Positions 47,862-55,710 of a stretch of DNA of 64,000 nt are shown here, one piece after another (within the stretch, counting starts at the first letter, position 1; the number at the start of each line of letters is the position of its first letter). Position numbers and translations under genes: made by a program. This DNA is from Pyrococcus yayanosii CH1 (lineage in GTDB: Archaea > Methanobacteriota_B > Thermococci > Thermococcales > Thermococcaceae), in assembly GCF_000215995.1 (NCBI RefSeq), contig NC_015680.1, forward strand, positions 1,501,160 to 1,565,159, given 5' to 3'. A model generated the notes under the pieces. It ran no database searches. It was not told the origin of the DNA and worked only from the letters and a program-made list of their open reading frames with translations.

Positions 47862-48848
47862 ATGAGACTGCTGATACTGGGGATGGGAGGGACGATAGCC
47901 AGCGTTCCGAGCGAAGAAGGATATGAGAGCTCCCTTTCCGTTGAGGAAATCCTGAGGCTCGCGGGCCTTGAATTAAAGTGGGAGGTAGAAGCTAGAGACC
48001 TTTTGAACATTGACAGCACTCTAATCCAGCCCGAGGATTGGGTTCTGCTAGCTGAGACCGTCTTCGAGGCCTTCGAGGAGTTCGATGGGGTGGTGATTAC
48101 CCATGGAACCGATACGCTGGCTTACACAGCCTCCATGCTGAGCTTCATGGTGAGGAACCCTCCCGTGCCGATAGTCCTGACGGGGGCAATGAGGCCCATC
48201 ACAGAGCCGGGCAGCGATGCGCCAAGGAACTTGTGGACCGCCTTGAGGTTCGCTATAGAAGGTGTTCCGGGGGTTTACGTGGCCTTCATGGATAAAGTCA
48301 TGCTGGGCGTGAGGGTCTCTAAGGTGAGGGCTGTAGGTCTTAACGCCTTTCAGAGCATAAACTATCCAGACATCGCCTACGTAAAGGGCAACAGGATTCA
48401 CTGGAATGCTAAACCTCCCAAACTAGAGGGGGAGCCCGTTCTTGACACGCGTCATGAGCCAAGGGTTCTCGTCCTCAGGCTCGTTCCGGGGATGGAGGGG
48501 GACGTGCTGGAAGCCGCCCTTGAGCTCGGGTACAGGGGGATAGTCCTCGAGGGATACGGGGTTGGTGGAATTCCCTATAGAGGTAGGGACCTCCTTGATG
48601 TGGTGAGAAGAGTGGCAACGGAAATTCCGGTCGTAATGACGACCCAGACTCTCTATGATGGTGTTGACCTGACGAAGTACAAAGTTGGCAGAAAGGCCTT
48701 GGAGGTGGGCGTCATACCCGCGGGAGACATGACGAAGGAAGCCACAATTACTAAGCTCATGTGGATCCTCGGCCACACGAGGGACGTAGGAGAGGTAAGG
48801 AGGCTTATGCTGACTAATATGGTGGGAGAAATAGGAAAATCAGCGTAG
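47862..48848 (+). CDS. L-asparaginase, type I
   Basis: This 328-residue enzyme has the full catalytic set seen in P. horikoshii asparaginase: Thr11 (GMGGTIAS), Thr83 and Asp84 (THGTDTLAY) and Lys154 (RVSKVRAVG). It hydrolyses asparagine to aspartate and ammonia in the cytoplasm. GGTGGTGGG lies directly before the ATG. The last nine bases overlap the small convergent gene. The other enzyme for asparagine balance, asparagine synthetase, is at 7.0 kb. Confidence 0.94.
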   Translation: MRLLILGMGGTIASVPSEEGYESSLSVEEILRLAGLELKWEVEARDLLNIDSTLIQPEDWVLLAETVFEAFEEFDGVVITHGTDTLAYTASMLSFMVRNPPVPIVLTGAMRPITEPGSDAPRNLWTALRFAIEGVPGVYVAFMDKVMLGVRVSKVRAVGLNAFQSINYPDIAYVKGNRIHWNAKPPKLEGEPVLDTRHEPRVLVLRLVPGMEGDVLEAALELGYRGIVLEGYGVGGIPYRGRDLLDVVRRVATEIPVVMTTQTLYDGVDLTKYKVGRKALEVGVIPAGDMTKEATITKLMWILGHTRDVGEVRRLMLTNMVGEIGKSA

Positions 48849-49052
48849 TTTCTTCAACTCCTCCTCCCCTATAATGAGGGGTCTGTTGGCCTCGTAAACG
48901 TCTGCGAGCTCCCACACGACTTCTCCCCTGTTCATGGCCTCGGCGTACTTCCTCGCTATCTCGACGGCCTTCTCGTAGCTGTCCGCCTCAACGATTCTCC
49001 TCACGTACCACTTCCTACTCCCGAACCTGAGCTTGAACTCGGCCATATACAT
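48840..49052 (-). CDS. Small conserved hypothetical protein
   Basis: This 70-residue basic/acidic protein reads [20 protein letters not shown], then a helix ([20 protein letters not shown]) and an acidic tail. The ATG at 49052 follows GGTGATCCCC; longer frames to 49484 run through the Lsm gene. The beta-then-helix pattern resembles small RNA-binding or ribosome-linked proteins, but I do not recognise it. Confidence 0.6.
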   Translation of the reverse strand: MYMAEFKLRFGSRKWYVRRIVEADSYEKAVEIARKYAEAMNRGEVVWELADVYEANRPLIIGEEELKKLR

Positions 49053-49152
49053 GGGGATCACCGCTGGATGATATTTTGCCGGCATAAAAAGGTTTGCGGT
49101 CGAAAAGGTAAAGATAATAAGCCTATGACGAATGGTCTCGGGGGGATGGGAT

Positions 49153-49362
49153 ATGGAGCCGCTCATGGATAGGGTTCTGAGGGAGTGGAGGGGAAAGAGG
49201 GTCGCCATAACGATAGGGAGCGAGCACTCCTTCACAGGAATTTTGGAAGATTTTGACGGGGAGGTGCTGTTGCTTAGAAATGTTGTCGATGTTGTGGGAA
49301 ACAGGGGCAAGGCCATGATAGTAGCCCTGGAGGATGTCAGCTGGATAATGCTCCTGGAGTGA
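49153..49362 (+). CDS. Sm-like (Lsm) protein
   Basis: This 69-residue protein has the Sm1/Sm2 pattern: LREWRGKRVAITIGSEHSF, then GILEDFDGEVLLLRNVVDV and the C-terminal AMIVALEDVSWIMLL, the last strand of the Sm fold. It would form a ring that binds RNA. It is not the usual archaeal Lsm of about 75 residues next to L37e. It overlaps the next start region and is likely co-transcribed with mobB. Confidence 0.8.
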   Translation: MEPLMDRVLREWRGKRVAITIGSEHSFTGILEDFDGEVLLLRNVVDVVGNRGKAMIVALEDVSWIMLLE

Positions 49363-49367
49363 TGCTT

Positions 49368-50102
49368 ATGAAGGCTGTTGCCTTCGTTGGTTACAAGAAG
49401 AGTGGCAAAACGACGACAATTGAGGCTGTTGCGAGGGTTCTCAGGGAGAGGGGCCACCGCATCGCCATAGCCAAGAGCATGCATGTTGACTTCGACAGGG
49501 AAAACAGCGATACCTGGCGCTTCTCACAGATTGCAGAGGCCGTTATCGTCCATGCTCACGACACCGATGCGCTCCTCTTCAAAGCTAAGGACATGAACGC
49601 TCTGTTCTCGATGGTTTCAGCTGACTTCCTGCTGCTGGAGGGCTTCAAGTCGGTCAAGCACGTCCCCAAGATAATATGTGCCAGAGACGCTAAGGAAGTC
49701 GAGGAGCTCAACGACGGCCTGGCAATAGCTGTGAGCGGTGTGGTTGCTGGTACGGGCGTGACGGAGATTGTGGGCCTGCCCGTGATAGACGCCACGCGGG
49801 AGCCGGAGAGGTTGGCTGACCTAATAGAAAAGCGGGCCTTTATGCTTCCTAACATAAACTGCCGCATGTGCGGCTACACATGCTATGAGATGGCCAAGAT
49901 GATAGTGAAGGGTGAAAAAACACCCAAGGACTGCGTCGTTCTAAGCTCAAAGCCAAGGGTGGCCGTGAGGATAGACGACCAGCCTCTCCCGATGAAGGAC
50001 TGGGTGCAGGAGCTCGTGGAGAAGACTATAAAGGGCATGCTCTCGGCAATGAAGGGCTACAGGGAAGGGAGGAAGATAGAGATTGTGATTAGGGATGAGT
50101 GA
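49368..50102 (+). CDS. mobB: MobB-like GTP-binding protein with C-terminal Fe-S-type domain
   Basis: This 244-residue protein opens MKAVAFVGYKKSGKTTTIEA, the Walker A of MobB, with LLEGFKSVKHVPKI and SGVVAGTG in the GTPase body. A C-terminal domain carries CRMCGYTCYEMAKMI and a fourth Cys at TPKDC, a likely 4Fe-4S or zinc site not found in E. coli MobB. It is presumed to act in molybdenum/tungsten cofactor nucleotide attachment. ATG 49368 follows GGAGTGAT; the GTG at 49359 overlaps the Lsm stop. Confidence 0.85.
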   Translation: MKAVAFVGYKKSGKTTTIEAVARVLRERGHRIAIAKSMHVDFDRENSDTWRFSQIAEAVIVHAHDTDALLFKAKDMNALFSMVSADFLLLEGFKSVKHVPKIICARDAKEVEELNDGLAIAVSGVVAGTGVTEIVGLPVIDATREPERLADLIEKRAFMLPNINCRMCGYTCYEMAKMIVKGEKTPKDCVVLSSKPRVAVRIDDQPLPMKDWVQELVEKTIKGMLSAMKGYREGRKIEIVIRDE

Positions 50103-50118
50103 GGTGTCTGGGGCTGAG

Positions 50119-50618
<500 letters not shown>

Positions 50619-50793
50619 AGTAAATCCACTCGATAATAGTTATGCTTTTCTAAATCCAAGGGTGCATCTTCTGTAACTCTCAAACTTCATCAGCTTTATT
50701 CTCCTTGCTCTGTTCCTTGCAGTAAACCCCTCTTATCTGCTCCATCAAGTAGGGGAATTGCTGGGCTAATACTTCTGCCGTAATTTAGATTTT

Positions 50794-50886
50794 TTAGACT
50801 CTCTTTATGCGGACTCCTTTTCTTTTTGCAAGAGTTCTCGCCGGTTTTGGTAGCTTGGCTGATCTGGATTGAAAAGTCAAGTACAA
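50794..50886 (-). pseudogene. C-terminal remnant of a second PIN toxin
   Basis: The minus strand encodes YLTFQSRSAKLPKPARTLAK, then RKGVRIKRV and stop (50794-50796). This matches the last part of VapC proteins (LTFDSRLAKLA..RGV), with Gln in place of the Asp. There is no start and no N-terminal part. Another short open piece (50680-50784, EVLAQQFPYLMEQIRGVYCK) of unknown origin lies beside it. The whole stretch 50619-51001 is otherwise without a gene, apart from the cbiZ promoter near 50975. Confidence 0.55.
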
Positions 50887-51001
50887 ACTAATACACCCAC
50901 ATACAAGATGAAGGCGGTAGGGAGAAACGGTTTAACATGGTGTTCACCCCTCCCCTAATAATGCGCCTGAAATCTTTTAAAAATCCACGGCGGCGGGGAT
51001 A

Positions 51002-51625
51002 ATGAAGGTGTGGAGCATGTTCTCCCACTTTATTAAGCACTTCGAAGAGCCTCTGCTCGCCCTCAGCAACGCCCCCCATAGGGGAGGCCTAGCCACGGCA
51101 AGGGGCTTCTTCTTCATGCAGGTTCACAAGAACTACTCCGGGGATTATAGAAGGGACTGCGCCGAATTTGAGAGGGAACATGGCCTGAGCGGCTTCGTCG
51201 GCTTCATGACGGCCGTGGATGTAACCAAGGTGCTCGCTGTTGCAAAGGAAGGGCCGGTAGAGGCCTACGTGACGGCTGGAATAACAAATCCTGCTATAGC
51301 AGGAGATGAGCCGCCTCCGTGGAAACCTGGCACCATAAATATCGCCCTCGTCATCCAGGAGGGTCTCACGGTTGGTGCAATGGCGAACGCAATAATGACG
51401 GCCACGGAGGCAAAGACATACACCCTGCTGACCCTCGGTTACAATGCAACTGGAACGACGAGCGACGGCATCGGAGTGTTCGCACCCCCCGGAGATGTTG
51501 AGTGGGCCGGCACCGCCACAAGGCTCGGCCTCGCCACCGGTCGGGCTGTCAGGAGGGCCTTGGAGGAGAGTATCGAGAGATGGGAGAGAAGCCGGGGAGA
51601 ATATTCCAGGTTGGTGAGAGCATGA
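51002..51625 (+). CDS. cbiZ: Adenosylcobinamide amidohydrolase CbiZ
   Basis: This 207-residue protein has the CbiZ segments SNAPHRGGLATARGFFFMQV, SGFVGFMTAVDV and TAGITNPAIAGDEP, with GYNATGTTSDGIGVFAP near the end. It removes the aminopropanol side chain from salvaged cobinamide so that cobyric acid can re-enter synthesis. TTTTAAAAA lies about 25 bases before the ATG, suggesting a leaderless message. It overlaps the next gene by four bases. Confidence 0.92.
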   Translation: MKVWSMFSHFIKHFEEPLLALSNAPHRGGLATARGFFFMQVHKNYSGDYRRDCAEFEREHGLSGFVGFMTAVDVTKVLAVAKEGPVEAYVTAGITNPAIAGDEPPPWKPGTINIALVIQEGLTVGAMANAIMTATEAKTYTLLTLGYNATGTTSDGIGVFAPPGDVEWAGTATRLGLATGRAVRRALEESIERWERSRGEYSRLVRA

Positions 51626-52140
51626 GGGGAGAGCTTCTGAAAAGGCTTCAGGAAAAAGGAGTTCCTCTTGACGCGATGCTCGACGCGGCTATGGAACTCT
51701 ACATCGGTGAGAACGCCGAGAATGTCAGGGAGAAACTTAGAAAGGTCATGCTCCGCTATCTCAAGGACATCAACGTTCAGGCCCTTTTGATGGCGGCTCT
51801 TCTGCTTGATGATGGGTTTGGGATTGAAGGAGACCCCGTCAACTTGGTGGCGGACGAGCTGATAGGCATAGCCATAGCGGAGTATATAGGAGGGAAGATG
51901 GCCCTCTTCAACTTCTTCTACTACGACACGCGGAAACCAGGTATTCTCGCCGAGCTTTCCCCTTTCCTCGACGACGCGATAGGTGGCTTTATAGCTGGGT
52001 GCATGACGCGGCTATTTTCTGAGCCCCTCTCTCCATCTGAGGGCGATGAAAAGAGCTATGAAGAACAGCGTGATGTAATAGCTGACATCGAAGGGGAGGA
52101 CACCGGCAAGGCCAAGGGTGTAGAGGAGCGTGAGGATTAA
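51622..52140 (+). CDS. PgpA/CobZ-like phosphatase
   Basis: This 172-residue protein of the phosphatidylglycerophosphatase A fold contains LLDDGFGIEGDPVNLVADEL and FNFFYYDTRKPGI. Between cbiZ and cobS it probably acts as the archaeal alpha-ribazole-5'-phosphate phosphatase (CobZ). ATG 51622 follows GGTGAG. The last 43 residues (SEPLSPSEGDEKSYEEQRDV...) are hydrophilic and lie opposite a small membrane-protein gene, so the tail may be poorly conserved. Confidence 0.75.
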   Translation: MRGELLKRLQEKGVPLDAMLDAAMELYIGENAENVREKLRKVMLRYLKDINVQALLMAALLLDDGFGIEGDPVNLVADELIGIAIAEYIGGKMALFNFFYYDTRKPGILAELSPFLDDAIGGFIAGCMTRLFSEPLSPSEGDEKSYEEQRDVIADIEGEDTGKAKGVEERED

Positions 52141-52182
52141 CACTAAAGCTAATAGCACCCTGTATGCCTTCTTTCTCTCCAT
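52012..52182 (-). CDS. Small two-helix membrane protein antisense to cobZ-like gene
   Basis: This 56-residue frame starts MERKKAYRVLLALVLILTLL and has a second helix (YYITLFFIALFIALRW) with a basic end (REGLRK). The positive-inside pattern and clean two-helix layout favour a real gene. It overlaps the cobZ-like 3' end by 129 bases on the other strand. A TATA-like sequence lies 25 bases upstream of its ATG, shared with cobS. The family is not recognised. Confidence 0.6.
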   Translation of the reverse strand: MERKKAYRVLLALVLILTLLYTLGLAGVLPFDVSYYITLFFIALFIALRWREGLRK

Positions 52183-52201
52183 GGTTAATGGTTAGGGAAA
52201 G

Positions 52202-52213
52202 GGCTTAAAAGCC
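52202..52213. promoter_or_regulatory. Near-symmetric TATA box serving two divergent genes
   Basis: GGCTTAAAAGCC is a palindrome except for its two centre bases. It lies midway between the cobS ATG (52232) and the small membrane-protein ATG (52182), about 25 bases from each. One box could therefore place leaderless starts on both strands. Confidence 0.45.
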
Positions 52214-52231
52214 TGCCGCCCATCTCCTTTC

Positions 52232-52921
52232 ATGCGGCCCCTGCTGGCTTTCTTCACAAGGATACCTGCACGTGGGGAGCTTGAAGAAGCAAGGAAAGAC
52301 ATTTGGATGTTACCTCTTCTGGCACCGATTACGACAGCTCCCGCTGCGGTAATACTTTACTTCCAACCACCGTTCGCGAACGTGTTGGCGGTCTTGGCCC
52401 TTTACCTGACCATTGGCCTGCTTCACCTTGACGGTTTAGCTGACTTCGCTGACGGTGTTATGGTTAAAGGCGACCGCGAAAGGAAGATAAAGGCTATGAA
52501 GGACGTTAATACAGGGATAGCGGGCCTCTTTGCGGCTGTCATGGTATTGCTCATTCAAGCGGAGACGCTCTCCGTTCTGCCCTTCTACGCCCTCTACTTG
52601 GCGGAGCTAAACTCGAAATTCGCAATGCTTCTTGCCCTTGCCACGAGGCGGCCGCTCGGCCAGGGTCTTGGAAGGTTCTTCATGGAAGGAATGGATGGAG
52701 AAAGGCTCCTCTTGGGGACGTTCCTTTACGCGCTTCTCCTTGCTCCCGCCGTGATTTATGATTCCCGAGCCTTGCTGGTAGTTGTTGGGCTTCTGGTAGG
52801 TGCCTACACGATAAAGCTCGCCCTAGATAATTTTGGGGGCCTCAACGGGGACTGCATTGGGGCTGTTGCAGAGGTTACGAGAGCAGGAACGCTATTGACA
52901 TTGGCAGTTGGGCTGTGTTAG
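52232..52921 (+). CDS. cobS: Adenosylcobinamide-GDP ribazoletransferase
   Basis: This 229-residue membrane enzyme starts MRPLLAFFTRIPA and has GLLHLDGLADFADGVMVKGD, the acidic CobS motif, with GGLNGDCIGAVAEVTRA at the C-terminus. It joins the lower-ligand nucleoside to activated cobinamide, the last step of B12 assembly. The stop overlaps that of the convergent GH114-like gene by four bases. Confidence 0.92.
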   Translation: MRPLLAFFTRIPARGELEEARKDIWMLPLLAPITTAPAAVILYFQPPFANVLAVLALYLTIGLLHLDGLADFADGVMVKGDRERKIKAMKDVNTGIAGLFAAVMVLLIQAETLSVLPFYALYLAELNSKFAMLLALATRRPLGQGLGRFFMEGMDGERLLLGTFLYALLLAPAVIYDSRALLVVVGLLVGAYTIKLALDNFGGLNGDCIGAVAEVTRAGTLLTLAVGLC

Positions 52922-53975
52922 GGCTGTATCCCCGGAATCACGTTAAGCTCATCCAGTTCCCTATCCACGATGGCCGCGTAGGGTATGTAGCCGTGCTCCA
53001 GGGCCTTTCTGCGGAAGTCTAAAATTCTCGCCAAATTATCCTCATTTCTCGTTCCATCGTCAACGTAGTCCACCACAAGCACAATCTTTCCGGCATTTAC
53101 CATCTTGTCGAGGCGTGATACCTTTTCATCCTTCCAGGGGCTCGGTTCAAGCCCATTGTAGAAGACGTCTTCGGATGCCCAGCCGGAGACGACCTTTAAG
53201 AGCTTCCCGTCGTCGTAGTCAAGGAGTCTCTCGCCGTTTTGTGGGATTATCATAAAATTGGGTCCCACTTTGGTTCTGGTGTAGTTGGCTATCTCCAGGA
53301 TGAACTCGATCATTCTTTTCGCCGTCCAGTTTTCGTCGTAGCCTTTTTTCGCCCAGTATTCGAACTCGTCAACTCTGTCAAGGTAGACCCCCATAAATCC
53401 CTGGGCTATTATCCTGTCGAGGTACGAGAAGATGATGTTTTTCCACGCTTCATCCCAGTATTTGACCGCATAGCATCCTGACCACTCCGGATTTTCTTCC
53501 CCAAGCCACGCTGGTGGGTTCTCGTTCCACTCCTCCCGCCAGTAGAATCGGTAATCCTCAGCTTCACCGATGCTTATGTAAGCGATGGGGATAATTCCTG
53601 AATTCTTGAGCTTCTCGATGTCCTCCCTGGAATAGGCTCCCTCGTCCGTTCCGTCGCGCGAGTAGTCGATAACCACGAGGTCGAAGCCGCTGTTGGCTAT
53701 CTCGTCTGGGTCCGCGTTCTGGAACTGGTAGGCCCAGCTCTTAATGCTCTCTATTTGTGGAGCCTTGGTTAGTTTCGGTGTGGTGTATATTGTATGGTCT
53801 CTGTGTGGGTTACGGTAGTAGTCATTGTATGGGTAACAGTTTTTGTTACAGTTAAGACCCTTGTAACGGTATTGGGTGCCTCTGCTTTGGGGGAGTGGTG
53901 CTGGGCCGAAATGCACGCCGACACGCCAACCACCAAGACTGTCAGGAGCATGAGAAGCAGCTTTTCGACACTCAT
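52918..53975 (-). pseudogene. GH114/TM1410-like secreted lipoprotein with a frameshift
   Basis: The N-terminal part (53975 leftward) is a lipoprotein signal (LLLMLLTVLVVGVSAC) plus a Thr-rich linker that stops at 53769. The catalytic part (to 52918) is in another frame, from about 53790 on. It has PQIESIKSWAYQFQNADPDE, PIAYISIGEAEDYR and GVYLDRVDEFEYW, a TIM barrel like the endo-alpha-1,4-polygalactosaminidase/MJ1477 group. The apparent start of the 332-residue frame encodes no sensible signal. A one-base loss near 53785-53800 would explain it. It may be a real mutation or a sequencing error. Confidence 0.7.
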
Positions 53976-54092
53976 ATTTGACTTGTCATCTCCCGCATAC
54001 TTTAAATTTCACCTCAACAACATCATGTTTAAATCGCTGGACAAGGCACAAGCAATCTAGGTTACTGGAAAAGAATTAGGGGTTCGACGCCC

Positions 54093-54638
54093 ATGAGAGT
54101 TCCGATAATAATCCTTGCCGGTGGAAAATCGATGCGTATGGGGCGAGAGAAGCCTGTTCTTAGGGTGGGGGATAGACCAATGCTCCTCCGGGTCTACGAG
54201 GCGGCCGAGAAAGTTGGGGAGGTGCTGGTGGCCGTCTCAAAGAACGCTCCAAAAACGCGGGAGCTGTGCCTTAAAGAAAAAATTCCCTTCGTCGAGACGC
54301 CTGGCAGTGGATATGTGACTGATGTTCGCTGGCTCCTACGGGAATTTGGGCCGTTCATAAGCGCTCCTGCCGATGTCCCCTTCGTCAAGTTCTCCGACTT
54401 CTACGCCTTCTTAAAGACCTTCGACGGAAGGACGAGCCTTACAGGTGTCCTACCTCTCCGCCTTGTCCCCCGGGACCTGAATCCCCTCATCTATCGGGGC
54501 TACGCGATCGTTGGCCTAAACGCGGTGGCGGAAGAAGGGGAAGAGTTCTTCGAGCTGAGCAACCCGCTATTGGCGCTGAACGTTAACACTCCCGATGACT
54601 TAGAACTTGCGAGGAAGATTGCCTTTCTTTTGAAGTGA
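54093..54638 (+). CDS. cobY: Adenosylcobinamide-phosphate guanylyltransferase, CobY type
   Basis: This 181-residue nucleotidyltransferase has LAGGKSMRMGREKPVLRVG, then SAPADVPFVKFSDF and NTPDDLELARK. These are MobA-like marks, but the setting with cbiZ, cobZ-like and cobS makes it the archaeal CobY, which adds GMP to adenosylcobinamide phosphate. It lies after the GH114-like gene, which reads the other way, and is not directly joined to cobS. Confidence 0.85.
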   Translation: MRVPIIILAGGKSMRMGREKPVLRVGDRPMLLRVYEAAEKVGEVLVAVSKNAPKTRELCLKEKIPFVETPGSGYVTDVRWLLREFGPFISAPADVPFVKFSDFYAFLKTFDGRTSLTGVLPLRLVPRDLNPLIYRGYAIVGLNAVAEEGEEFFELSNPLLALNVNTPDDLELARKIAFLLK

Positions 54639-55096
54639 TTAGAGGCGACCGCTGGGCTGAGTACTTGAGACAGGATGCTTTTCGCGTGATTCGAATAATA
54701 TTCAATAACAGCTATCTCACCTAAAAATGCTGAGATATTTTTCTTTTGGGCAAATGGTGGGTTGTGGGGGGTTTGGAGGGTTTTAGTAATGTTTTGTTGG
54801 GGGATGAGAGCATTCCTTTCAACCCAAACCCTATTGAAATCGTATCTTTTCCCAATTACTTGGCTAGAAGGTTTTAATTTTTGATTTAATTGGTTGAGAA
54901 ACCGTTGGAAGCCTCATGATCACTTTCGATCATTGAAATTATAGGGTTTTTTAGAAGCTTTTTACCAAAAGTTTTGACTTCTCAAGACTGCATTTCAAGC
55001 CCTCTCAAGGCCTTGTTAAGACCCCCTCGCCAAAAACATTATAAAATCCAAGACTCCTAAGAAGAGTATGGGGGAAGACAAGCAAAAAGCCCGCCT
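54639..55096 (+). promoter_or_regulatory. CRISPR leader-like AT-rich region
   Basis: This stretch of more than 450 bases has no gene. It is AT-rich with G-tracts (54763-54800), as in Thermococcales CRISPR leaders, and carries a TATA-like TTATAAAA at 55039-55046, about 50 bases before a CRISPR-type repeat. The stretch before 54700 is featureless. The leader call rests on position and composition, not on a match I could test. Confidence 0.45.
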
Positions 55097-55132
55097 GTTC
55101 CAATAAGACTCAAAGAGAATAAGAGAATTGAC
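55097..55132 (+). CRISPR. Single degenerate CRISPR repeat
   Basis: The first 14 bases, GTTCCAATAAGACT, equal the Pyrococcus CRISPR repeat, and AAAGAGAAT follows with a few changes. The tail AAGAGAATTGA repeats the 3' half of such a repeat. It looks as if two repeats collapsed into one and the spacers were lost. No second full repeat, spacer or cas gene is visible here. Confidence 0.6.
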
Positions 55133-55174
55133 GAGGCGAGGCCAAAAATATCTTTCATAGCCTTGGCTCGTCTC

Positions 55175-55414
55175 TTAGAGCTCTGAAGGTCTTATCGTAC
55201 TCCTTCCGCCCGCAAATATCTCCATCCTTCTTTCTGCGCGCTCCATTAACTCTATCGCCTTCTCCGGCATGCCGTCTTCACGATTTCCTCGAGCATTCCA
55301 AGCTCTTCCCTTAACTCTTCTTTTGCCTCGATAGGATCTATGTAATCGTCAAAAAGCCCGAGCAGTTTCTCGCAGTTTTTTCCAGAGTTTCTCCCACTCT
55401 TAATTGATGTTCAT
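55175..55414 (-). pseudogene. Remnant of a small helical protein
   Basis: From ATG 55414 (GGTGAT six bases before) the minus strand reads MNIN, then a TAA. It continues as EWEKLWKKLRE in that frame, KLLGLFDDYIDPIEAKEEL in a second, and MPEKAIELMERAERRMEIFA in a third, stopping at 55175. One nonsense codon and two frameshifts break a protein of about 75 charged helical residues. The family is unknown, though the composition and place beside toxin-antitoxin relics suggest an accessory antitoxin-like protein. Confidence 0.6.
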
Positions 55415-55481
55415 TTCATATCACCGCCTTCCGGCTGGCCGAACTCGTTAAAAAGTATGGTAAAAACCAAAAAGTTTGCTA

Positions 55482-55516
55482 AACTTGTCGAGTCAATTTT
55501 GGATATTCGACAAGTT
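55482..55516. repeat. Inverted repeat AACTTGTCGA/TCGACAAGTT
   Basis: Two perfect ten-base arms (55482-55491 and 55507-55516) flank 15 AT-rich bases. They lie in the gene-free stretch 55415-55655. No matching element end was seen elsewhere. It may be an operator, a terminator of something lost or a mobile-element relic. Confidence 0.5.
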
Positions 55517-55654
55517 ACTGTCGCATCTAATTCCTAAACCTGGCTAGGTTGTCATTTCGTTTGTTATTTATCTATTGATTTTTTTAGTTAGTTCATCGTT
55601 TCACCACACTTCTTCCCGAGTAATGGATATTATGTCCAAACATCCAAAGGGAAA

Positions 55655-55699
55655 GTTTATAGGCTGTAGCCACAATTGAAGGATCTGGACAATTTATCC
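55655..55699 (+). promoter_or_regulatory. nrdD promoter with palindrome
   Basis: GTTTATAG at 55655-55662 is the likely TATA box. GGACAATTTATCC at 55687-55699 lies at or just after the expected transcription start, with wider arms CTGGA/TCCAG. It differs at one base from the palindrome at 10834-10846. A site here would suit a repressor. Confidence 0.5.
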
Positions 55700-55710
55700 A
55701 GGTGGTCAAG

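Noticed and set aside
52918-53916. Treating the 332-residue frame as an intact cytoplasmic GH114 protein
   Set aside because: Its first 40 residues are an out-of-frame reading of the Thr-rich linker, and the true signal peptide is just upstream in another frame.
54640-54680. GTGATTA...CTGA after cobY resembling half of a C/D sRNA
   Set aside because: The second pair of boxes is missing.
54813-54840. Possible second CRISPR repeat (CTTTCAACCCAAACCCTATTGAAATC)
   Set aside because: Only the ends resemble the inverted repeat; the middle does not match and the length is short.
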